Positions 53,738 through 63,797 of a DNA stretch of 64,000 bases are shown here, in pieces. The number at the start of each line of letters is the position of its first letter. Position 1 is the first letter of the stretch. The notes beneath the pieces are model-generated. The model did not search any database and had not been told where the DNA came from. It saw only the letters and a program-made list of their open reading frames with translations. The DNA is from Rhodobacter aestuarii (GTDB lineage Bacteria; Pseudomonadota; Alphaproteobacteria; Rhodobacterales; Rhodobacteraceae). The DNA is taken from assembly GCF_900156655.1 (NCBI RefSeq), contig NZ_FTOG01000003.1, forward strand, positions 248,001 through 312,000, written 5' to 3'. The position numbers and the translations under genes are program-made.

Positions 53738-54505
53738 ATGCAGATCGAAGGCAAAGTCTTCGCCATCACCGGCGGCGGCTCGGGTCTGGGCGCGGCTGTG
53801 GCCCGGATGGTCATAGATGCTGGCGGCGCGGTGATTTTGGTCGATATCAATGCCGAAGCAGGCATGGCCACCGCGGAGGAATTGGGTGCCAAGGCCCGCT
53901 TTTGCCGCGCAGATGTCACGCAAGAGGCGGATGGCCAAGCCGCCATCACCTTGGCGCAAGACACGTTCGGGCGGCTTGACGGGCTGGTCAATTGCGCAGG
54001 CGTTGCGCCGGGCGAAAAGATTTTGGGCCGCGAGGGGCCGCATCGGCTCGAAAGCTTTGCCCGCGCGATTTCAATCAACCTTGTGGGCACGTTCAACATG
54101 CTGCGCCTTGCGGCAGAGGCGATGGCGAGCAACGCCCAAGGCCCCAGTGGCGAGCGGGGCGTGATTATCAACACCGCCTCGATCGCCGCTTTTGACGGGC
54201 AGATCGGCCAAGCGGCCTATGCGGCCTCTAAGGGGGGCGTTGCCGCACTCACGCTGCCTGCCGCGCGCGAATTGGCCCGCCATGGCATTCGCGTCGTCAC
54301 CGTGGCTCCGGGGATTTTCCATACCCCGATGATGGCGGGGCTTCCGCAAGAGGTGCAAGACAGTCTGGGGACCTCGGTTCCCTTCCCGCCGCGGCTGGGC
54401 GACCCTGCAGAATATGCCGCTTTGGTGCGCCATATTTGCGAAAACCAGATGCTCAATGGCGAGGTGATCCGGCTTGATGGCGCGCTGCGCATGGCCGCGA
54501 AATGA
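53738..54505 (+). CDS. SDR 3-hydroxyacyl-CoA dehydrogenase (type II-like)
   Basis: Short-chain dehydrogenase of 255 residues, close in pattern to HSD17B10-type 3-hydroxyacyl-CoA dehydrogenases of fatty-acid or branched-chain breakdown. The cofactor loop Thr-Gly-Gly-Gly-Ser-Gly-Leu-Gly is at 11-18. Asp38 follows the second strand, favouring NAD. The catalytic pair is in Tyr-Ala-Ala-Ser-Lys. An AAGGAGG ribosome site sets the start. The stop is 11 bp before the thiolase start, and the pair would catalyse the last two steps of beta-oxidation. Confidence 0.92.
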   Translation: MQIEGKVFAITGGGSGLGAAVARMVIDAGGAVILVDINAEAGMATAEELGAKARFCRADVTQEADGQAAITLAQDTFGRLDGLVNCAGVAPGEKILGREGPHRLESFARAISINLVGTFNMLRLAAEAMASNAQGPSGERGVIINTASIAAFDGQIGQAAYAASKGGVAALTLPAARELARHGIRVVTVAPGIFHTPMMAGLPQEVQDSLGTSVPFPPRLGDPAEYAALVRHICENQMLNGEVIRLDGALRMAAK

Positions 54506-54516
54506 CGGAGGCAAAG

Positions 54517-55695
54517 ATGGACCCGATTGTGATCGTTGGCATGGCACGCACGCCGATGGGCGGTTTTCAAGGCGCCTTGAGCGATGTGACCGCCGCCGAT
54601 TTGGGGCGCGTGGCGATTGAGGCTGCTGTCGCCCGCGCAGGCCTTGCCCCTGAGGCGTTGGAAGAGGTGATCATGGGCTGCGTTTTGCCCGCAGGCCAAG
54701 GCCAAGCGCCCGCCCGGCAAGCCAGCCTTGGCGCGGGGCTGCCCCTGTCTGCCGGCTGCACCACCATCAACAAGATGTGCGGCTCGGGTATGAAGGCCGC
54801 GATGTTCGGCCATGATCTCTTGGCGGCAGGCTCGGCACAGGTGGTGTTGGCGGGCGGGATGGAGAGCATGAGCAATGCCCCTTACCTGTTGACCAAAGCG
54901 CGCGGCGGCTACCGGATCGGCCACGGCCAGGTGCTGGATCACATGTTCCTTGATGGGCTTGAAGACGCCTATGACAAGGGCCGCCTCATGGGCACCTATG
55001 CCGAGGATTGCGCGGAGAGTTTTGGGTTCACTCGCGAGGCGCAGGATGCCTATGCCATCACCTCGCTCACCCGCGCGCAGGCCGCGATTGCAGCAGGGCA
55101 TTTCGTGGGCGAGATTGCCCCGGTCACGCTTTCCTCTCGCAAGGGCGAGACGATGGTGGCGGAGGATGAACAACCCGGCAAAGCGCGACTCGATAAAATT
55201 CCCACCCTCAAACCCGCCTTCCGCAAAGAAGGCACGGTGACGGCGGCAAATTCCTCCTCCATCTCCGATGGCGCGGCGGCGCTGGTGCTGATGCGCGCCT
55301 CTGAGGCGGAAAAGCGTGGCCTCACCCCGCTTGCGCGTGTGCTGGGCCATGCCACCCATGCCGATAAGCCAAACCTCTTCCCCACCGCGCCGATTGGCGC
55401 GCTGAAAACGCTTTCGGCCAAGCTTGATCTGGATATGGCCAAAGTGGACCTTTTCGAGGTGAACGAAGCTTTTGCCGTGGTCGCGATGGCAGCGATGCAG
55501 GCGCTTGATCTGCCCCATGACAAGGTCAATATCCACGGCGGGGCCTGCGCACTTGGCCACCCAATCGGGGCCTCTGGCGCGCGGGTTCTGGTGACGCTTT
55601 TGGCCGCGCTGAAAACGCATGGGCTGAAGACAGGGGTGGCAACGCTATGCATCGGCGGCGGCGAGGCAACGGCGATGGCGGTTGAGTTGATGTAA
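54517..55695 (+). CDS. Acetyl-CoA acetyltransferase (thiolase)
   Basis: Thiolase of 392 residues that cleaves or forms acetoacetyl-CoA-type substrates. The nucleophilic Cys88 is in Asn-Lys-Met-Cys-Gly-Ser-Gly-Met-Lys. The Asn-Glu-Ala-Phe-Ala, Gly-His-Pro-Ile-Gly-Ala-Ser-Gly and Leu-Cys-Ile-Gly-Gly-Gly segments are all present. The ATG at 54517 with a GGAGG site is preferred over one at 54502. Co-transcribed with the SDR gene. Whether it is biosynthetic (PHB) or degradative is not clear; the SDR partner favours degradation. Confidence 0.93.
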   Translation: MDPIVIVGMARTPMGGFQGALSDVTAADLGRVAIEAAVARAGLAPEALEEVIMGCVLPAGQGQAPARQASLGAGLPLSAGCTTINKMCGSGMKAAMFGHDLLAAGSAQVVLAGGMESMSNAPYLLTKARGGYRIGHGQVLDHMFLDGLEDAYDKGRLMGTYAEDCAESFGFTREAQDAYAITSLTRAQAAIAAGHFVGEIAPVTLSSRKGETMVAEDEQPGKARLDKIPTLKPAFRKEGTVTAANSSSISDGAAALVLMRASEAEKRGLTPLARVLGHATHADKPNLFPTAPIGALKTLSAKLDLDMAKVDLFEVNEAFAVVAMAAMQALDLPHDKVNIHGGACALGHPIGASGARVLVTLLAALKTHGLKTGVATLCIGGGEATAMAVELM

Positions 55696-55885
55696 CGCAT
55701 GACAGCCGGGGGCTTCCCTCCGGCCTCGCGGGGCAGACCCGGCCGATTCTGTCCCGCGTCCTTGCGAAGCGGCAATGAAACGGCCGCCACCCCGCGCGAT
55801 CAAGCAATATTGCAAGGCTTCGCCATTGGCATTCAGTAACACCCTGCGCTAGAAGGGCTGCAATTCATGCCGCCCGGAGGATCCC

Positions 55886-57721
55886 ATGCCGCATTATCGT
55901 TCCCGCAAATCGACCCATGGCCGCAACATGGCCGGTGCCCGTGGCCTGTGGCGCGCGACCGGGATGCAAGATGGCGATTTCGGCAAGCCGATCATTGCGG
56001 TGGTCAACTCTTTCACGCAATTCGTGCCCGGCCACGTCCACCTGAAGGACCTTGGCCAAATGGTCGCGCGCGAGATTGAATCGGCAGGCGGCGTTGCGAA
56101 AGAATTCAACACCATCGCCGTCGATGATGGCATCGCGATGGGCCATGACGGCATGCTTTATTCGCTCCCCTCGCGCGAGGTGATCGCTGACAGCGTCGAA
56201 TATATGGTCAATGCCCATTGCGCCGATGCGATGGTGTGCATCTCCAACTGCGATAAAATCACCCCCGGCATGTTGATGGCGGCGATGCGACTGAACATTC
56301 CGGTGATCTTCGTTTCGGGCGGGCCGATGGAAGCGGGCAAGATCAACCCCGATGTGATCGCCCATGACATCGACCTGATCGACGCGATGGTCGCTGCCGC
56401 CGATGACAAATACACCGATGAGCAAGTGGCCGAGATTGAGCGCGCCGCCTGCCCGACCTGTGGCTCCTGCTCGGGCATGTTCACCGCAAACTCGATGAAC
56501 TGCTTGGCCGAGGCGCTGGGTCTGGCGCTGCCGGGCAACGGCTCGATGCTCGCCACCCATGCCGACCGCAAAGAGCTGTTCTTGGAAGCGGGTCGCAAGA
56601 TCGTTGAGATCACCAAACGCCATTACGAGGGCGAGGAAGCGGGCCTCCTGCCGCGCGACATAGCCACCTTTGAAGCGTTTGAAAACGCCATGAGCCTTGA
56701 TATCGCGATGGGCGGGTCGACCAATACCGTGCTGCACCTGCTCGCCATCGCCTATGAGGGCGAGGTGAATTTCACGATGGACGATATCGACCGCCTGTCG
56801 CGCAAAGTGCCGGTGCTGTGCAAGGTCGCGCCCGCCGTCTCGCATGTGCATATGGAAGATGTGCACCGCGCCGGTGGCATCATGGGGATCTTGGGCGAGA
56901 TGAATCGCGCGGGCCTGTTGCATGCCGATTGCCGCACCGTGCACAGCAGCTCGATGGGCGAAGCCATCGCCACATGGGATGTGATGACCGCCAATGACCC
57001 GGCGGTGGACAGCTTCTATCGCGCCGCGCCGGGTGGTGTGCGCACGACCGAGGCGTTCTCGACGCAAAACCGCTATAAAGAGGTGGATCGCAACCGCGAA
57101 ACCGGCGTGATCCGCTCGGCTGAGCATGCCTATTCCAAAGATGGCGGTTTGGCGGTGCTCTTTGGCAATATCGCGCTCAACGGCTGCATCGTGAAAACAG
57201 CAGGCGTGGACGACTCGATCTTGAAATTCTCGGGCAAGGCCAAAGTCTTTGAAAGCCAAGATGATGCCGTTTCCGGCATTTTGACCGGCAAGGTGACCGA
57301 GGGCGATGTGGTGGTGATCCGCTTTGAAGGGCCGCGCGGCGGGCCGGGCATGCAAGAAATGCTCTACCCGACGAGCTACCTCAAATCCAAAGGTCTGGGC
57401 AAAAAATGCGCCCTGCTGACCGATGGCCGTTTTTCGGGTGGCACCTCGGGCCTGTCGATTGGCCACGTTTCGCCCGAAGCCGAAGAAGGCGGGCTGATCG
57501 GCCTTGTTGAAACCGGCGATATGATCGAGATCGACATCCCCAACCGCACCATCCAACTGGCCGTGGCCGATGATGTGCTGGAAGCGCGCCGCGCCGCCAA
57601 AGGCCCGCTGCCGTGGAAACCCGCCGCGCCGCGCACTCGTGCCGTGTCGACCGCGCTCAAAGCTTACGCGCTTCTGGCCTCTTCGGCGGCCAAGGGCGGC
57701 GTGCGGATTTTGCCGAAATAA
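55886..57721 (+). CDS. ilvD: Dihydroxy-acid dehydratase
   Basis: Iron-sulfur enzyme of branched-chain amino acid synthesis, 611 residues. Cluster cysteines are visible in [10 protein letters not shown] (about 123-132) and [12 protein letters not shown] (about 189-200). The substrate region has Gly-Gly-Ser-Thr-Asn-Thr. A GGAGG ribosome site sets the start. Single-gene unit; ilvC lies 33 kb away. Confidence 0.98.
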   Translation: MPHYRSRKSTHGRNMAGARGLWRATGMQDGDFGKPIIAVVNSFTQFVPGHVHLKDLGQMVAREIESAGGVAKEFNTIAVDDGIAMGHDGMLYSLPSREVIADSVEYMVNAHCADAMVCISNCDKITPGMLMAAMRLNIPVIFVSGGPMEAGKINPDVIAHDIDLIDAMVAAADDKYTDEQVAEIERAACPTCGSCSGMFTANSMNCLAEALGLALPGNGSMLATHADRKELFLEAGRKIVEITKRHYEGEEAGLLPRDIATFEAFENAMSLDIAMGGSTNTVLHLLAIAYEGEVNFTMDDIDRLSRKVPVLCKVAPAVSHVHMEDVHRAGGIMGILGEMNRAGLLHADCRTVHSSSMGEAIATWDVMTANDPAVDSFYRAAPGGVRTTEAFSTQNRYKEVDRNRETGVIRSAEHAYSKDGGLAVLFGNIALNGCIVKTAGVDDSILKFSGKAKVFESQDDAVSGILTGKVTEGDVVVIRFEGPRGGPGMQEMLYPTSYLKSKGLGKKCALLTDGRFSGGTSGLSIGHVSPEAEEGGLIGLVETGDMIEIDIPNRTIQLAVADDVLEARRAAKGPLPWKPAAPRTRAVSTALKAYALLASSAAKGGVRILPK

Positions 57722-57741
57722 GGCAAAGCCTCCGAATGATA

Positions 57742-57769
57742 AAAAGGCCCCGCCAAAGCGGGGCCTTTT
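57742..57769. terminator. Bidirectional terminator between ilvD and the DUF2147 gene
   Basis: AAAAGGCCCCGC / GCGGGGCCTTTT, a 12-bp stem with a 4-nt loop, flanked by A and T runs on the two sides, so it can serve both convergent genes. Confidence 0.9.
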
Positions 57770-57793
57770 GTTCTGGGCATTGAGAAAGGCGCG

Positions 57794-58177
57794 TTACTGC
57801 ACCTTGCTCCAATTTTGCTTGGCGCAAATGAGCCCTCCGGCCACGCAACCCGAAAGCTTCATCGAAGCGCCCGAAAGCGCAATTTTCCCGATGTAGATTT
57901 TGTTGTTCGAGGGCCGCCAGACCTTGCCCTCATATTTACCGCCGCCCGCAGGCACCATGTCGATCACGATCTGCTTGCCGACATTCGGGGATTGATATTC
58001 CCCATCCGCGTTGAAGCTTTTGACAATCGTGCCGCAATAGGCCGCGCCACAGGGCGCAATTTTTACATGGGCATAGGCCCCGTCATCCGGCTGTGTCTTC
58101 CACAGCCCTTCAATCGGGTCGGCCAGCGCAGCCCCGGCGAAAAGGCACAACACCCCCGCCATCAAAATGGATTTCAT
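57794..58177 (-). CDS. DUF2147 secreted protein
   Basis: Periplasmic protein of 127 residues, DUF2147 family, function unknown. The signal peptide is 1-19 (Ala-Ala-Leu-Ala). The mature domain opens [10 protein letters not shown] and has two Cys pairs (Pro-Cys-Gly-Ala-Ala-Tyr-Cys and Gly-Cys-Val-Ala-Gly-Gly-Leu-Ile-Cys). The start at 58177 has a GGAGGAG site; the longer frame is not supported. It is divergent from hisA. Confidence 0.9.
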   Translation of the reverse strand: MKSILMAGVLCLFAGAALADPIEGLWKTQPDDGAYAHVKIAPCGAAYCGTIVKSFNADGEYQSPNVGKQIVIDMVPAGGGKYEGKVWRPSNNKIYIGKIALSGASMKLSGCVAGGLICAKQNWSKVQ

Positions 58178-58332
58178 TCCTGTCTCCTCCCGCTTTCGCT
58201 GGGGCCATTGCGCCATCAAAGTGGTGTCCGCGCAAGCCCGATATCGCGGCGCGACGTGGCGTAGAGACGTCTTGGCAAGCGCCCCCGCGCATGGCAAGAG
58301 GCGCACAACCCCGCCACAGACAGGAGCCCGTG

Positions 58333-59052
58333 ATGATCCTTTACCCGGCAATCGACCTTAAAGATGGCCAATGCGTGCGGTTGCTGCATGGCGAGATGGA
58401 TAAGGCCACGGTCTTTGGCGATGACCCGGCAGCGCAAGCGGCAAAGTTTGAGGCTGCGGGCTGCGAATGGGTGCATCTGGTGGACCTGAACGGGGCTTTC
58501 GCAGGCGCGCCGGTGAACGGCGCGGCAGTCGAGGCGATCTTGGCGCGGATCAAAGTGCCCGCGCAGCTTGGCGGCGGCATCCGCGATATGGCGACGATTG
58601 AAAGCTGGCTTACCAAGGGCCTGTCGCGCGTGATCTTGGGCACCGTGGCGGTGGAAAACCCCGCGCTGGTGCGTGAGGCGGCGAAAGCCTTCCCCGGCCA
58701 AGTGGCGGTGGGGATTGATGCGCGCGGCGGCAAAGTGGCCACCAAAGGCTGGGCCGAGGAAACCGATGTGATGGTGACCGACCTGGCGCAAAGCTTTGAA
58801 GATGCGGGCGTGGCGGCAATCATTTACACTGACATCATGCGCGATGGCGCGATGACTGGCCCGAATATCGAGGCGACCGAGGCGCTGGCGCGCGCGGTTT
58901 CGATCCCCGTTATCGCCTCGGGCGGCGTTTCGTCGCTGCCCGACCTGATCGCCCTGCGCGACACCGGCGTGATTGCGGGCGCGATCTCGGGCCGCGCGAT
59001 TTATGACGGCGCGCTCGATCTGACGCAGGCCTTGGCCGCATTGAAAGCGTAA
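58333..59052 (+). CDS. hisA: ProFAR isomerase
   Basis: Histidine pathway isomerase, (beta-alpha)8 barrel of 239 residues. The half-barrel motifs Tyr-Pro-Ala-Ile-Asp-Leu-Lys-Asp-Gly near the start, Val-Gly-Ile-Asp-Ala-Arg-Gly-Gly in the middle, and Thr-Asp-Ile-Met-Arg-Asp-Gly are clear; the two catalytic aspartates are Asp8 and the one in Thr-Asp-Ile. The ATG at 58333 follows a CAGGAG site. First of the hisA-hisF-hisE group, with a 176-bp structured gap before hisF. Confidence 0.98.
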   Translation: MILYPAIDLKDGQCVRLLHGEMDKATVFGDDPAAQAAKFEAAGCEWVHLVDLNGAFAGAPVNGAAVEAILARIKVPAQLGGGIRDMATIESWLTKGLSRVILGTVAVENPALVREAAKAFPGQVAVGIDARGGKVATKGWAEETDVMVTDLAQSFEDAGVAAIIYTDIMRDGAMTGPNIEATEALARAVSIPVIASGGVSSLPDLIALRDTGVIAGAISGRAIYDGALDLTQALAALKA

Positions 59053-59058
59053 AAAAGG

Positions 59059-59106
59059 CTGGGGGCGCTGCCCCCAGACCCCCGGGATATTTGGACAAAG
59101 TCGAAG
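59059..59106 (+). repeat. Intergenic hairpin repeat, copy 2 (hisA-hisF gap)
   Basis: CTGGGGGC-GCT-GCCCCCAG hairpin followed by ACCCCCGGGATATTTGGA and an AAG-rich tail. Same order of parts as the element at 11972-12021. Part of the tail (59096-59105) also pairs with 59124-59133 to make a second hairpin. Confidence 0.55.
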
Positions 59107-59133
59107 ACCAGAGGCTTTTTCGTTTCGACTTTG
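59096..59133. other. Second hairpin in the hisA-hisF gap
   Basis: CAAAGTCGAA / TTCGACTTTG, a perfect 10-bp inverted repeat with an 18-nt loop. It may reduce transcript read-through from hisA to hisF. Confidence 0.5.
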
Positions 59134-59228
59134 CGCAAATGTCTGCGGGGGCGCAAAGGGTCCAGAGCGCCCCTTCTTCTTGGCTTCCTCCACGCTGCCC
59201 GCTAGTAAGGCTGCAAAGGAGTCTCTCC

Positions 59229-59990
59229 ATGCTCAAAACGCGCATCATCCCCTGCCTCGACGTGGCCGATGGCCGCGTGGTCAAAGGCGTGAACTTCGTC
59301 AACCTGATCGACGCGGGCGACCCGGTCGAGGCGGCAAAGGCCTATGACGCCGCGGGCGCGGATGAGTTGTGTTTTCTTGATATTCACGCCACGCATGAAA
59401 ACCGTGGCACGATGTTCGATCTGGTGACCCGCACAGCGGAGCAATGTTTCATGCCGCTGACGGTAGGTGGCGGGGTGCGCAGCCATGAAGATGTGCGCGC
59501 ACTGCTTTTGGCGGGGGCCGATAAGGTCAGCTTTAACTCTGCCGCCGTCGCGAACCCCGATGTGATCGCCGAAGCCGCTGACCGTTTTGGCGCGCAATGC
59601 ATCGTTTGCGCGATTGATGCCAAAACCGTGGAGCCGGGCCGATGGGAGATTTTCACCCATGGCGGGCGCAAGCCCACCGGCATTGATGCGGTTGAATTTG
59701 CCCGCACGGTGGTCGCCAAAGGCGCGGGGGAGATTTTGCTCACCTCGATGGACCGTGACGGCACCAAGGCGGGCTTTAACTTGCCGCTCACCCGCGCGAT
59801 TGCCGATGCGGTGGATGTGCCGGTGATTGCATCTGGTGGCGTGGGCACGCTTGATCACTTGGTGGAAGGCGTGACCGAGGGGCATGCGAGCGCCGTGCTG
59901 GCCGCTTCGATCTTCCATTTCGGCACCTACACGATTGGCGAGGCCAAAGCCCATATGGCCGCCGCCGGCATCCCGATGAGGCTTTCATGA
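59229..59990 (+). CDS. hisF: Imidazole glycerol phosphate synthase, cyclase subunit
   Basis: Barrel enzyme of 253 residues that forms imidazole glycerol phosphate and AICAR using ammonia from HisH. Catalytic aspartates lie in Ile-Ile-Pro-Cys-Leu-Asp-Val (Asp11) and Leu-Thr-Ser-Met-Asp-Arg-Asp-Gly-Thr. An AAAGGAG site sets the start. The stop overlaps hisE by 4 bp. Confidence 0.98.
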   Translation: MLKTRIIPCLDVADGRVVKGVNFVNLIDAGDPVEAAKAYDAAGADELCFLDIHATHENRGTMFDLVTRTAEQCFMPLTVGGGVRSHEDVRALLLAGADKVSFNSAAVANPDVIAEAADRFGAQCIVCAIDAKTVEPGRWEIFTHGGRKPTGIDAVEFARTVVAKGAGEILLTSMDRDGTKAGFNLPLTRAIADAVDVPVIASGGVGTLDHLVEGVTEGHASAVLAASIFHFGTYTIGEAKAHMAAAGIPMRLS

Positions 59991-60298
59991 CCACGCTTTC
60001 CCGCCTTGCCGCCACGGTTGAATCGCGCAAAGGCGCGGACCCTGACAGTTCATGGACCGCGAAGCTCTTCGCCAAAGGCCCCGAAAAATGCGCCGAGAAG
60101 TTTGGCGAAGAAGCGGTGGAAGCGATCATTGCCGCCGCCAAAAACGACCGTGAGAACCTCGTTTATGAAGCTGCGGACGTGCTTTACCACCTTGTGGTGA
60201 TGCTGGCCGCGCGGGATATTCCTTTGGATGAGGTGCTGGCCGAGCTTGAGCGGCGCGAGGGCACCTCGGGCATTGCGGAAAAAGCCGCGCGCGGCTGA
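59987..60298 (+). CDS. hisE: Phosphoribosyl-ATP pyrophosphatase
   Basis: MazG-like enzyme of 103 residues for the second histidine step. It has the helical metal motif Lys-Phe-Gly-Glu-Glu-Ala-Val-Glu-Ala and Glu-Ala-Ala-Asp-Val-Leu-Tyr-His-Leu. The start overlaps the hisF stop (ATGA). hisI is not in the window, so this is the monofunctional HisE form. Confidence 0.96.
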   Translation: MTTLSRLAATVESRKGADPDSSWTAKLFAKGPEKCAEKFGEEAVEAIIAAAKNDRENLVYEAADVLYHLVVMLAARDIPLDEVLAELERREGTSGIAEKAARG

Positions 60299-60380
60299 GC
60301 GTCGCGCGCCAGCCCCTTCAAAAGACTTGCCGAATCCCCCCCTACCCTCGCAGGCTGCGTGAAAGGGGAAGGGGAACCGT

Positions 60381-60677
60381 ATGACAGCTAAAGGCTATTG
60401 GATCGGCCACGTGACAGTGGACGATCCCCAAGGCTATCAGGCCTATCGCACCGCCAATGCCGCCGCGTTTGAGAAATATGGCGCCAAGTTTTTGGTGCGC
60501 GGCGGCGAGATGGAAGTGGTTGAGGGGGATCTGCGCCCGCGCACCGTGGTGATTGAATTTCCGTCACTCGAAGCAGCGCGCGCCTGCTACCTTAGCCCCG
60601 AATATCAGCATGCGCTGTCACTGCGCACGCCGATTTCGGAAGCCGATCTTTGCATTGTCGAGGGCTGGCTCGGTTAG
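60381..60677 (+). CDS. DUF1330 protein
   Basis: Small cytoplasmic protein of 98 residues, DUF1330 (dimeric alpha-beta barrel-like fold), function unknown. It has the family segments Tyr-Gln-Ala-Tyr-Arg-Thr-Ala-Asn, Phe-Leu-Val-Arg-Gly-Gly, and Arg-Thr-Val-Val-Ile-Glu-Phe-Pro-Ser. A GGGGAAGGGGAA purine stretch supplies the ribosome site. The stop overlaps that of the convergent aroC by two or three bases. Confidence 0.9.
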   Translation: MTAKGYWIGHVTVDDPQGYQAYRTANAAAFEKYGAKFLVRGGEMEVVEGDLRPRTVVIEFPSLEAARACYLSPEYQHALSLRTPISEADLCIVEGWLG

Positions 60678-61774
60678 CCGATTTGCCCGCGCTGACCACC
60701 GGTTTGCGCGCGGTCCATGAGCAGGTGATCCAAAATCACACAGGCCATCATCGCCTCGGCCACCGGCACGGCACGAATACCAACGCAGGGGTCGTGGCGG
60801 CCTTGGGTGACCACTTCTACCGCCTCACCCGCCGTGTTGATCGAGCGGCGCGGCGTCAGGATCGACGAGGTCGGCTTCACCGAGAAACGCACCACAATCG
60901 GTTGCCCGGTGGTGATGCCGCCCAAAATCCCACCCGCGTGGTTTGACAGATATTGCGGCCCGTTCGGCCCCATCACGATCTCATCGGCGTTTTCGGTGCC
61001 GGTAAGCGCCGCAGCGGCCATGCCTTCGCCGATTTCCACACCTTTGACGGCATTGATCGTCATCATCGCGGCGGCCAAATCGCTGTCCATCTTGGCATAG
61101 ATCGGTGCGCCGAGGCCCACAGGGCAGCCCGTCGCCACCACCTCAACCGCGGCACCAACCGAGTTTTGGCCTTTGCGCAGCGCCGAAAGATAGTCGGTCC
61201 ACTCCGCCACCGCGCTCGCATCGGGCAGGAAGAACGGATTGTTCAAAATCTCACCAGCATCGAACTTGCTGCGATCAAGGTGCTTTTCGCCCATCTGCAC
61301 CATATAGCCGGTGATGGTCAGTTCCGGCACCAGCGCTTTCAGCACCGCTTGCGCCACGCCGCCCGCCGCGACCCGTGCCGCCGTTTCGCGTGCGCTCGAG
61401 CGCCCGCCGCCGCGATAATCGCGGATGCCGTATTTCTGGTGATAGGTGATATCGGCGTGGCCGGGGCGGAACTGCCGCGCAATCTCGCCATAATCCTTGG
61501 AGCGTTGATCGGTGTTCTCGATCATCAACTGGATCGGCGTGCCGGTGGAGCGGCCTTCGAACACGCCCGACAAGATACGCACCCGGTCGGGCTCTTGCCG
61601 CTGGGTGGTCATTTTCGATTGGCCGGGGCGACGACGATCCAAAAAGACCTGAATGAACTCTTCGGAGATCTCGATGCCGGGCGGGCAGCCATCCACCGTC
61701 GCGCCAAGCGCAGGCCCGTGGCTTTCGCCCCAAGTGGTGACCCGGAACAGATGACCGAAGGTGTTGTAGCTCAT
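60674..61774 (-). CDS. aroC: Chorismate synthase
   Basis: Last enzyme of the shikimate pathway; reduced FMN is the cofactor. It has 366 residues with the opening [10 protein letters not shown]. The [11 protein letters not shown] region is near residue 124 and Arg-His-Asp-Pro-Cys is near the end. The start at 61774 has a GGAGG site; the 36 extra residues of the open frame are rejected. Single-gene unit. Confidence 0.98.
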   Translation of the reverse strand: MSYNTFGHLFRVTTWGESHGPALGATVDGCPPGIEISEEFIQVFLDRRRPGQSKMTTQRQEPDRVRILSGVFEGRSTGTPIQLMIENTDQRSKDYGEIARQFRPGHADITYHQKYGIRDYRGGGRSSARETAARVAAGGVAQAVLKALVPELTITGYMVQMGEKHLDRSKFDAGEILNNPFFLPDASAVAEWTDYLSALRKGQNSVGAAVEVVATGCPVGLGAPIYAKMDSDLAAAMMTINAVKGVEIGEGMAAAALTGTENADEIVMGPNGPQYLSNHAGGILGGITTGQPIVVRFSVKPTSSILTPRRSINTAGEAVEVVTQGRHDPCVGIRAVPVAEAMMACVILDHLLMDRAQTGGQRGQIG

Positions 61775-61865
61775 GACCGCCTCCCTTTGGCTTTGCCATA
61801 AGCTATGGGGCCGCGCGGATAAAGGCGGAAAGTGGCGCAGCCGCGTGCATGAGGCACCTGTGCAA

Positions 61866-61892
61866 AGGAAAAGGGCGCCCACAGGCGCCCTT
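61866..61892 (-). terminator. Terminator of the NMT1-type ABC operon
   Basis: AAGGGCGCC / GGCGCCCTT, a 9-bp stem with a 4-nt loop, 22 bp after the stop of the binding protein; TTTTCC follows on the minus strand. Confidence 0.85.
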
Positions 61893-61914
61893 CCCGAAAC
61901 GATCGCGCGAATGC

Positions 61915-62895
61915 TTATTGCAGCGCCGCGTCGGTGATTTCGAGCGTGTAAGCGCCCGAGGGTTCTTGGGTGATGACCGGGTCAGAGCCGCCGCCCAGAA
62001 GCGTCGCCACCGTGCGCTCATAGTCCGCCACATCCAACGCGCCGTTCGAGCCAGCGGTCAGTTTCGCCACTTCGCCCATCATGCGCTTTTGATGCTGTTC
62101 GGTTTGCGCGCCGGTCTCGTCATTGTCGAGCACGATCATCGCGGCTTCATCCGGGTTCGCTTCGGCGTCTTTCCAGCCCTTCATCGAAGCACGAACGAAT
62201 TTCACCATGGTTTCTTTAAACGCCGGATCGGCCAGACGGTCTTCCATCACGTAAAGCCCGTCTTCGAGCGTGGCGACGCCCTCGTCTTCATATTTGAAGG
62301 TCACAAGGTCATCGGCCGAGATGCCCGCGTCGATCACCTGCCAATATTCGTTATAGGTCATGGTGGAGATACAGGCCGCTTGCTTTTGCAACAGCGGATC
62401 GACGTTGAAACCTTGCTTGAGCACGGTCACGCCGCCCTCAGAGCCATCGGTCGGGATGCCGAGTTTCGACATCCAGCTCAGGAACGGATATTCGTTGCCA
62501 AAGAACCAAACACCGAGCGTCTTGCCTTTGAAATCCTCGGGCGAGGTGATGCCGTTTTCGGCCAAGCAGGTCAGCATCATGCCGGAGTGTTTGAACGGTT
62601 GGGCGATGTTCACCAGCCCCAGCCCCTTTTCACGCGCGGCCAAAGCGGCGGGCATCCAGTCCACGATCACATCGGCGCCACCGCCCGCAATCACCTGCTC
62701 GGGCGCGATATCCGGTCCGCCGGGCAGGATTTCGACATCAAGCCCTTCTTCTTCATAATAGCCTTTTTCGGCGGCGACATAGTAGCCCGCGAACTGGGCT
62801 TGGGTCACCCATTTGAGTTGCAGTTTCACCGATTCCGCTTGCGCGCCACCGGCCATCAGCGCAAGGGCGGCGGCCCCCAGCATCAGTTTTTTCAT
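61915..62895 (-). CDS. NMT1/THI5-type ABC transporter substrate-binding protein
   Basis: Periplasmic binding protein of 326 residues. The signal peptide ends at Ala-Gln-Ala (about 20). The mature opening [17 protein letters not shown] is typical of ThiY/RibY-like receptors for thiamine-pyrimidine precursors or riboflavin. The later Gly-Gly-Ala-Asp-Val-Ile-Val-Asp-Trp and Thr-Tyr-Asn-Glu-Tyr-Trp segments fit the family. Ligand undecided. It is the last gene of the operon; two permease genes precede it, and the ATPase gene is either beyond the right edge or elsewhere. Confidence 0.88.
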   Translation of the reverse strand: MKKLMLGAAALALMAGGAQAESVKLQLKWVTQAQFAGYYVAAEKGYYEEEGLDVEILPGGPDIAPEQVIAGGGADVIVDWMPAALAAREKGLGLVNIAQPFKHSGMMLTCLAENGITSPEDFKGKTLGVWFFGNEYPFLSWMSKLGIPTDGSEGGVTVLKQGFNVDPLLQKQAACISTMTYNEYWQVIDAGISADDLVTFKYEDEGVATLEDGLYVMEDRLADPAFKETMVKFVRASMKGWKDAEANPDEAAMIVLDNDETGAQTEQHQKRMMGEVAKLTAGSNGALDVADYERTVATLLGGGSDPVITQEPSGAYTLEITDAALQ

Positions 62896-62948
62896 GGTTC
62901 ACACTCTCTCTGTTGGACCCGAGCTTTGCGCCCGGTTGGTTGATTTCT

Positions 62949-63797
62949 TTACTTGCCTCGTTGCGACGGGTGCCAGAAGGTTGCGGCCTTCTCGATCATG
63001 GCAATAAGCCCATAGAACCCCGAACCGGCCAAAGCTGCTACGGTAATTTCGGCCCAGACCAGCGGCAGATCAAGCTGGCCCACAGCGGTGGAAATACGGA
63101 ACCCCATGCCACGGGTGGGCGAGCCAAAGAACTCCGCCACAATCGCGCCAATCAGCGCAAGCGTGGTGGCGATTTTAAGCCCGTTGAACAAAAACGGCAG
63201 CGCGGCAGGCAGGCGCAATTTCACCAGCGCCTGCGGGTAAGAGGCCGACCAAGTGGCCATCAGATCCCGGCTGAGCGCATCGGTCGCGGCGAGGCCCGCC
63301 ACCATATTCACCAAGACCGGGAAGAAGACCATCACCACCACCACGGCAGCTTTGGATTGCCAATCAAAGCCAAACCACATCACCAAGATCGGCGCGATCC
63401 CAACAATCGGCAGCGCGGCGACGAAATTGCCCACCGGCAACAACCCGCGTTGCAAAAACGGCGAACGGTCCACCAGCACGGCCACCACAATCGCCGCGCC
63501 GCAGCCAATCAGATACCCCGCAAGCGCGCCTTTCAGGATCGTTTGGCTAAAATCGCCCCACAAAAGCGGGATATTCGCGCCAATGGCGGTGGCAATATCG
63601 GTGGGTGCGGGCAAGATCACCGGGCTCACGTTGAGCCCCCGCACCAGCCCCTGCCACAGCACCAAAAGCGTGATGCCGAAAAGCGTGGGAACCAGCGCCT
63701 TGACCCAGCCCGCTTTCGGGTAGCGGTTGGCCAAGAACGAGTTCGCGCCCCATGCGGCCAGCCAGAAGGCAATGGCCCCCCATCCGACCGCGCTCAT
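62949..63797 (-). CDS. ABC transporter permease, SsuC/ThiX-like
   Basis: Inner-membrane permease of 282 residues with about six or seven hydrophobic segments. The permease loop that contacts the ATPase is visible as Glu-Phe-Phe-Gly-Ser-Pro-Thr-Arg-Gly-Met-Gly, preceded by Leu-Pro-Ala-Ala-Leu-Pro-Phe-Leu-Phe-Asn-Gly-Leu-Lys. The start overlaps the stop of the next permease by 4 bp. It works with the NMT1-type binding protein. Confidence 0.9.
   Translation of the reverse strand: MSAVGWGAIAFWLAAWGANSFLANRYPKAGWVKALVPTLFGITLLVLWQGLVRGLNVSPVILPAPTDIATAIGANIPLLWGDFSQTILKGALAGYLIGCGAAIVVAVLVDRSPFLQRGLLPVGNFVAALPIVGIAPILVMWFGFDWQSKAAVVVVMVFFPVLVNMVAGLAATDALSRDLMATWSASYPQALVKLRLPAALPFLFNGLKIATTLALIGAIVAEFFGSPTRGMGFRISTAVGQLDLPLVWAEITVAALAGSGFYGLIAMIEKAATFWHPSQRGK

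Noticed and set aside
55865-57556. A 563-codon open frame antisense to ilvD
   Set aside because: Shadow of a well-supported gene; composition (His, Arg, Gly rich) is not that of a real protein.
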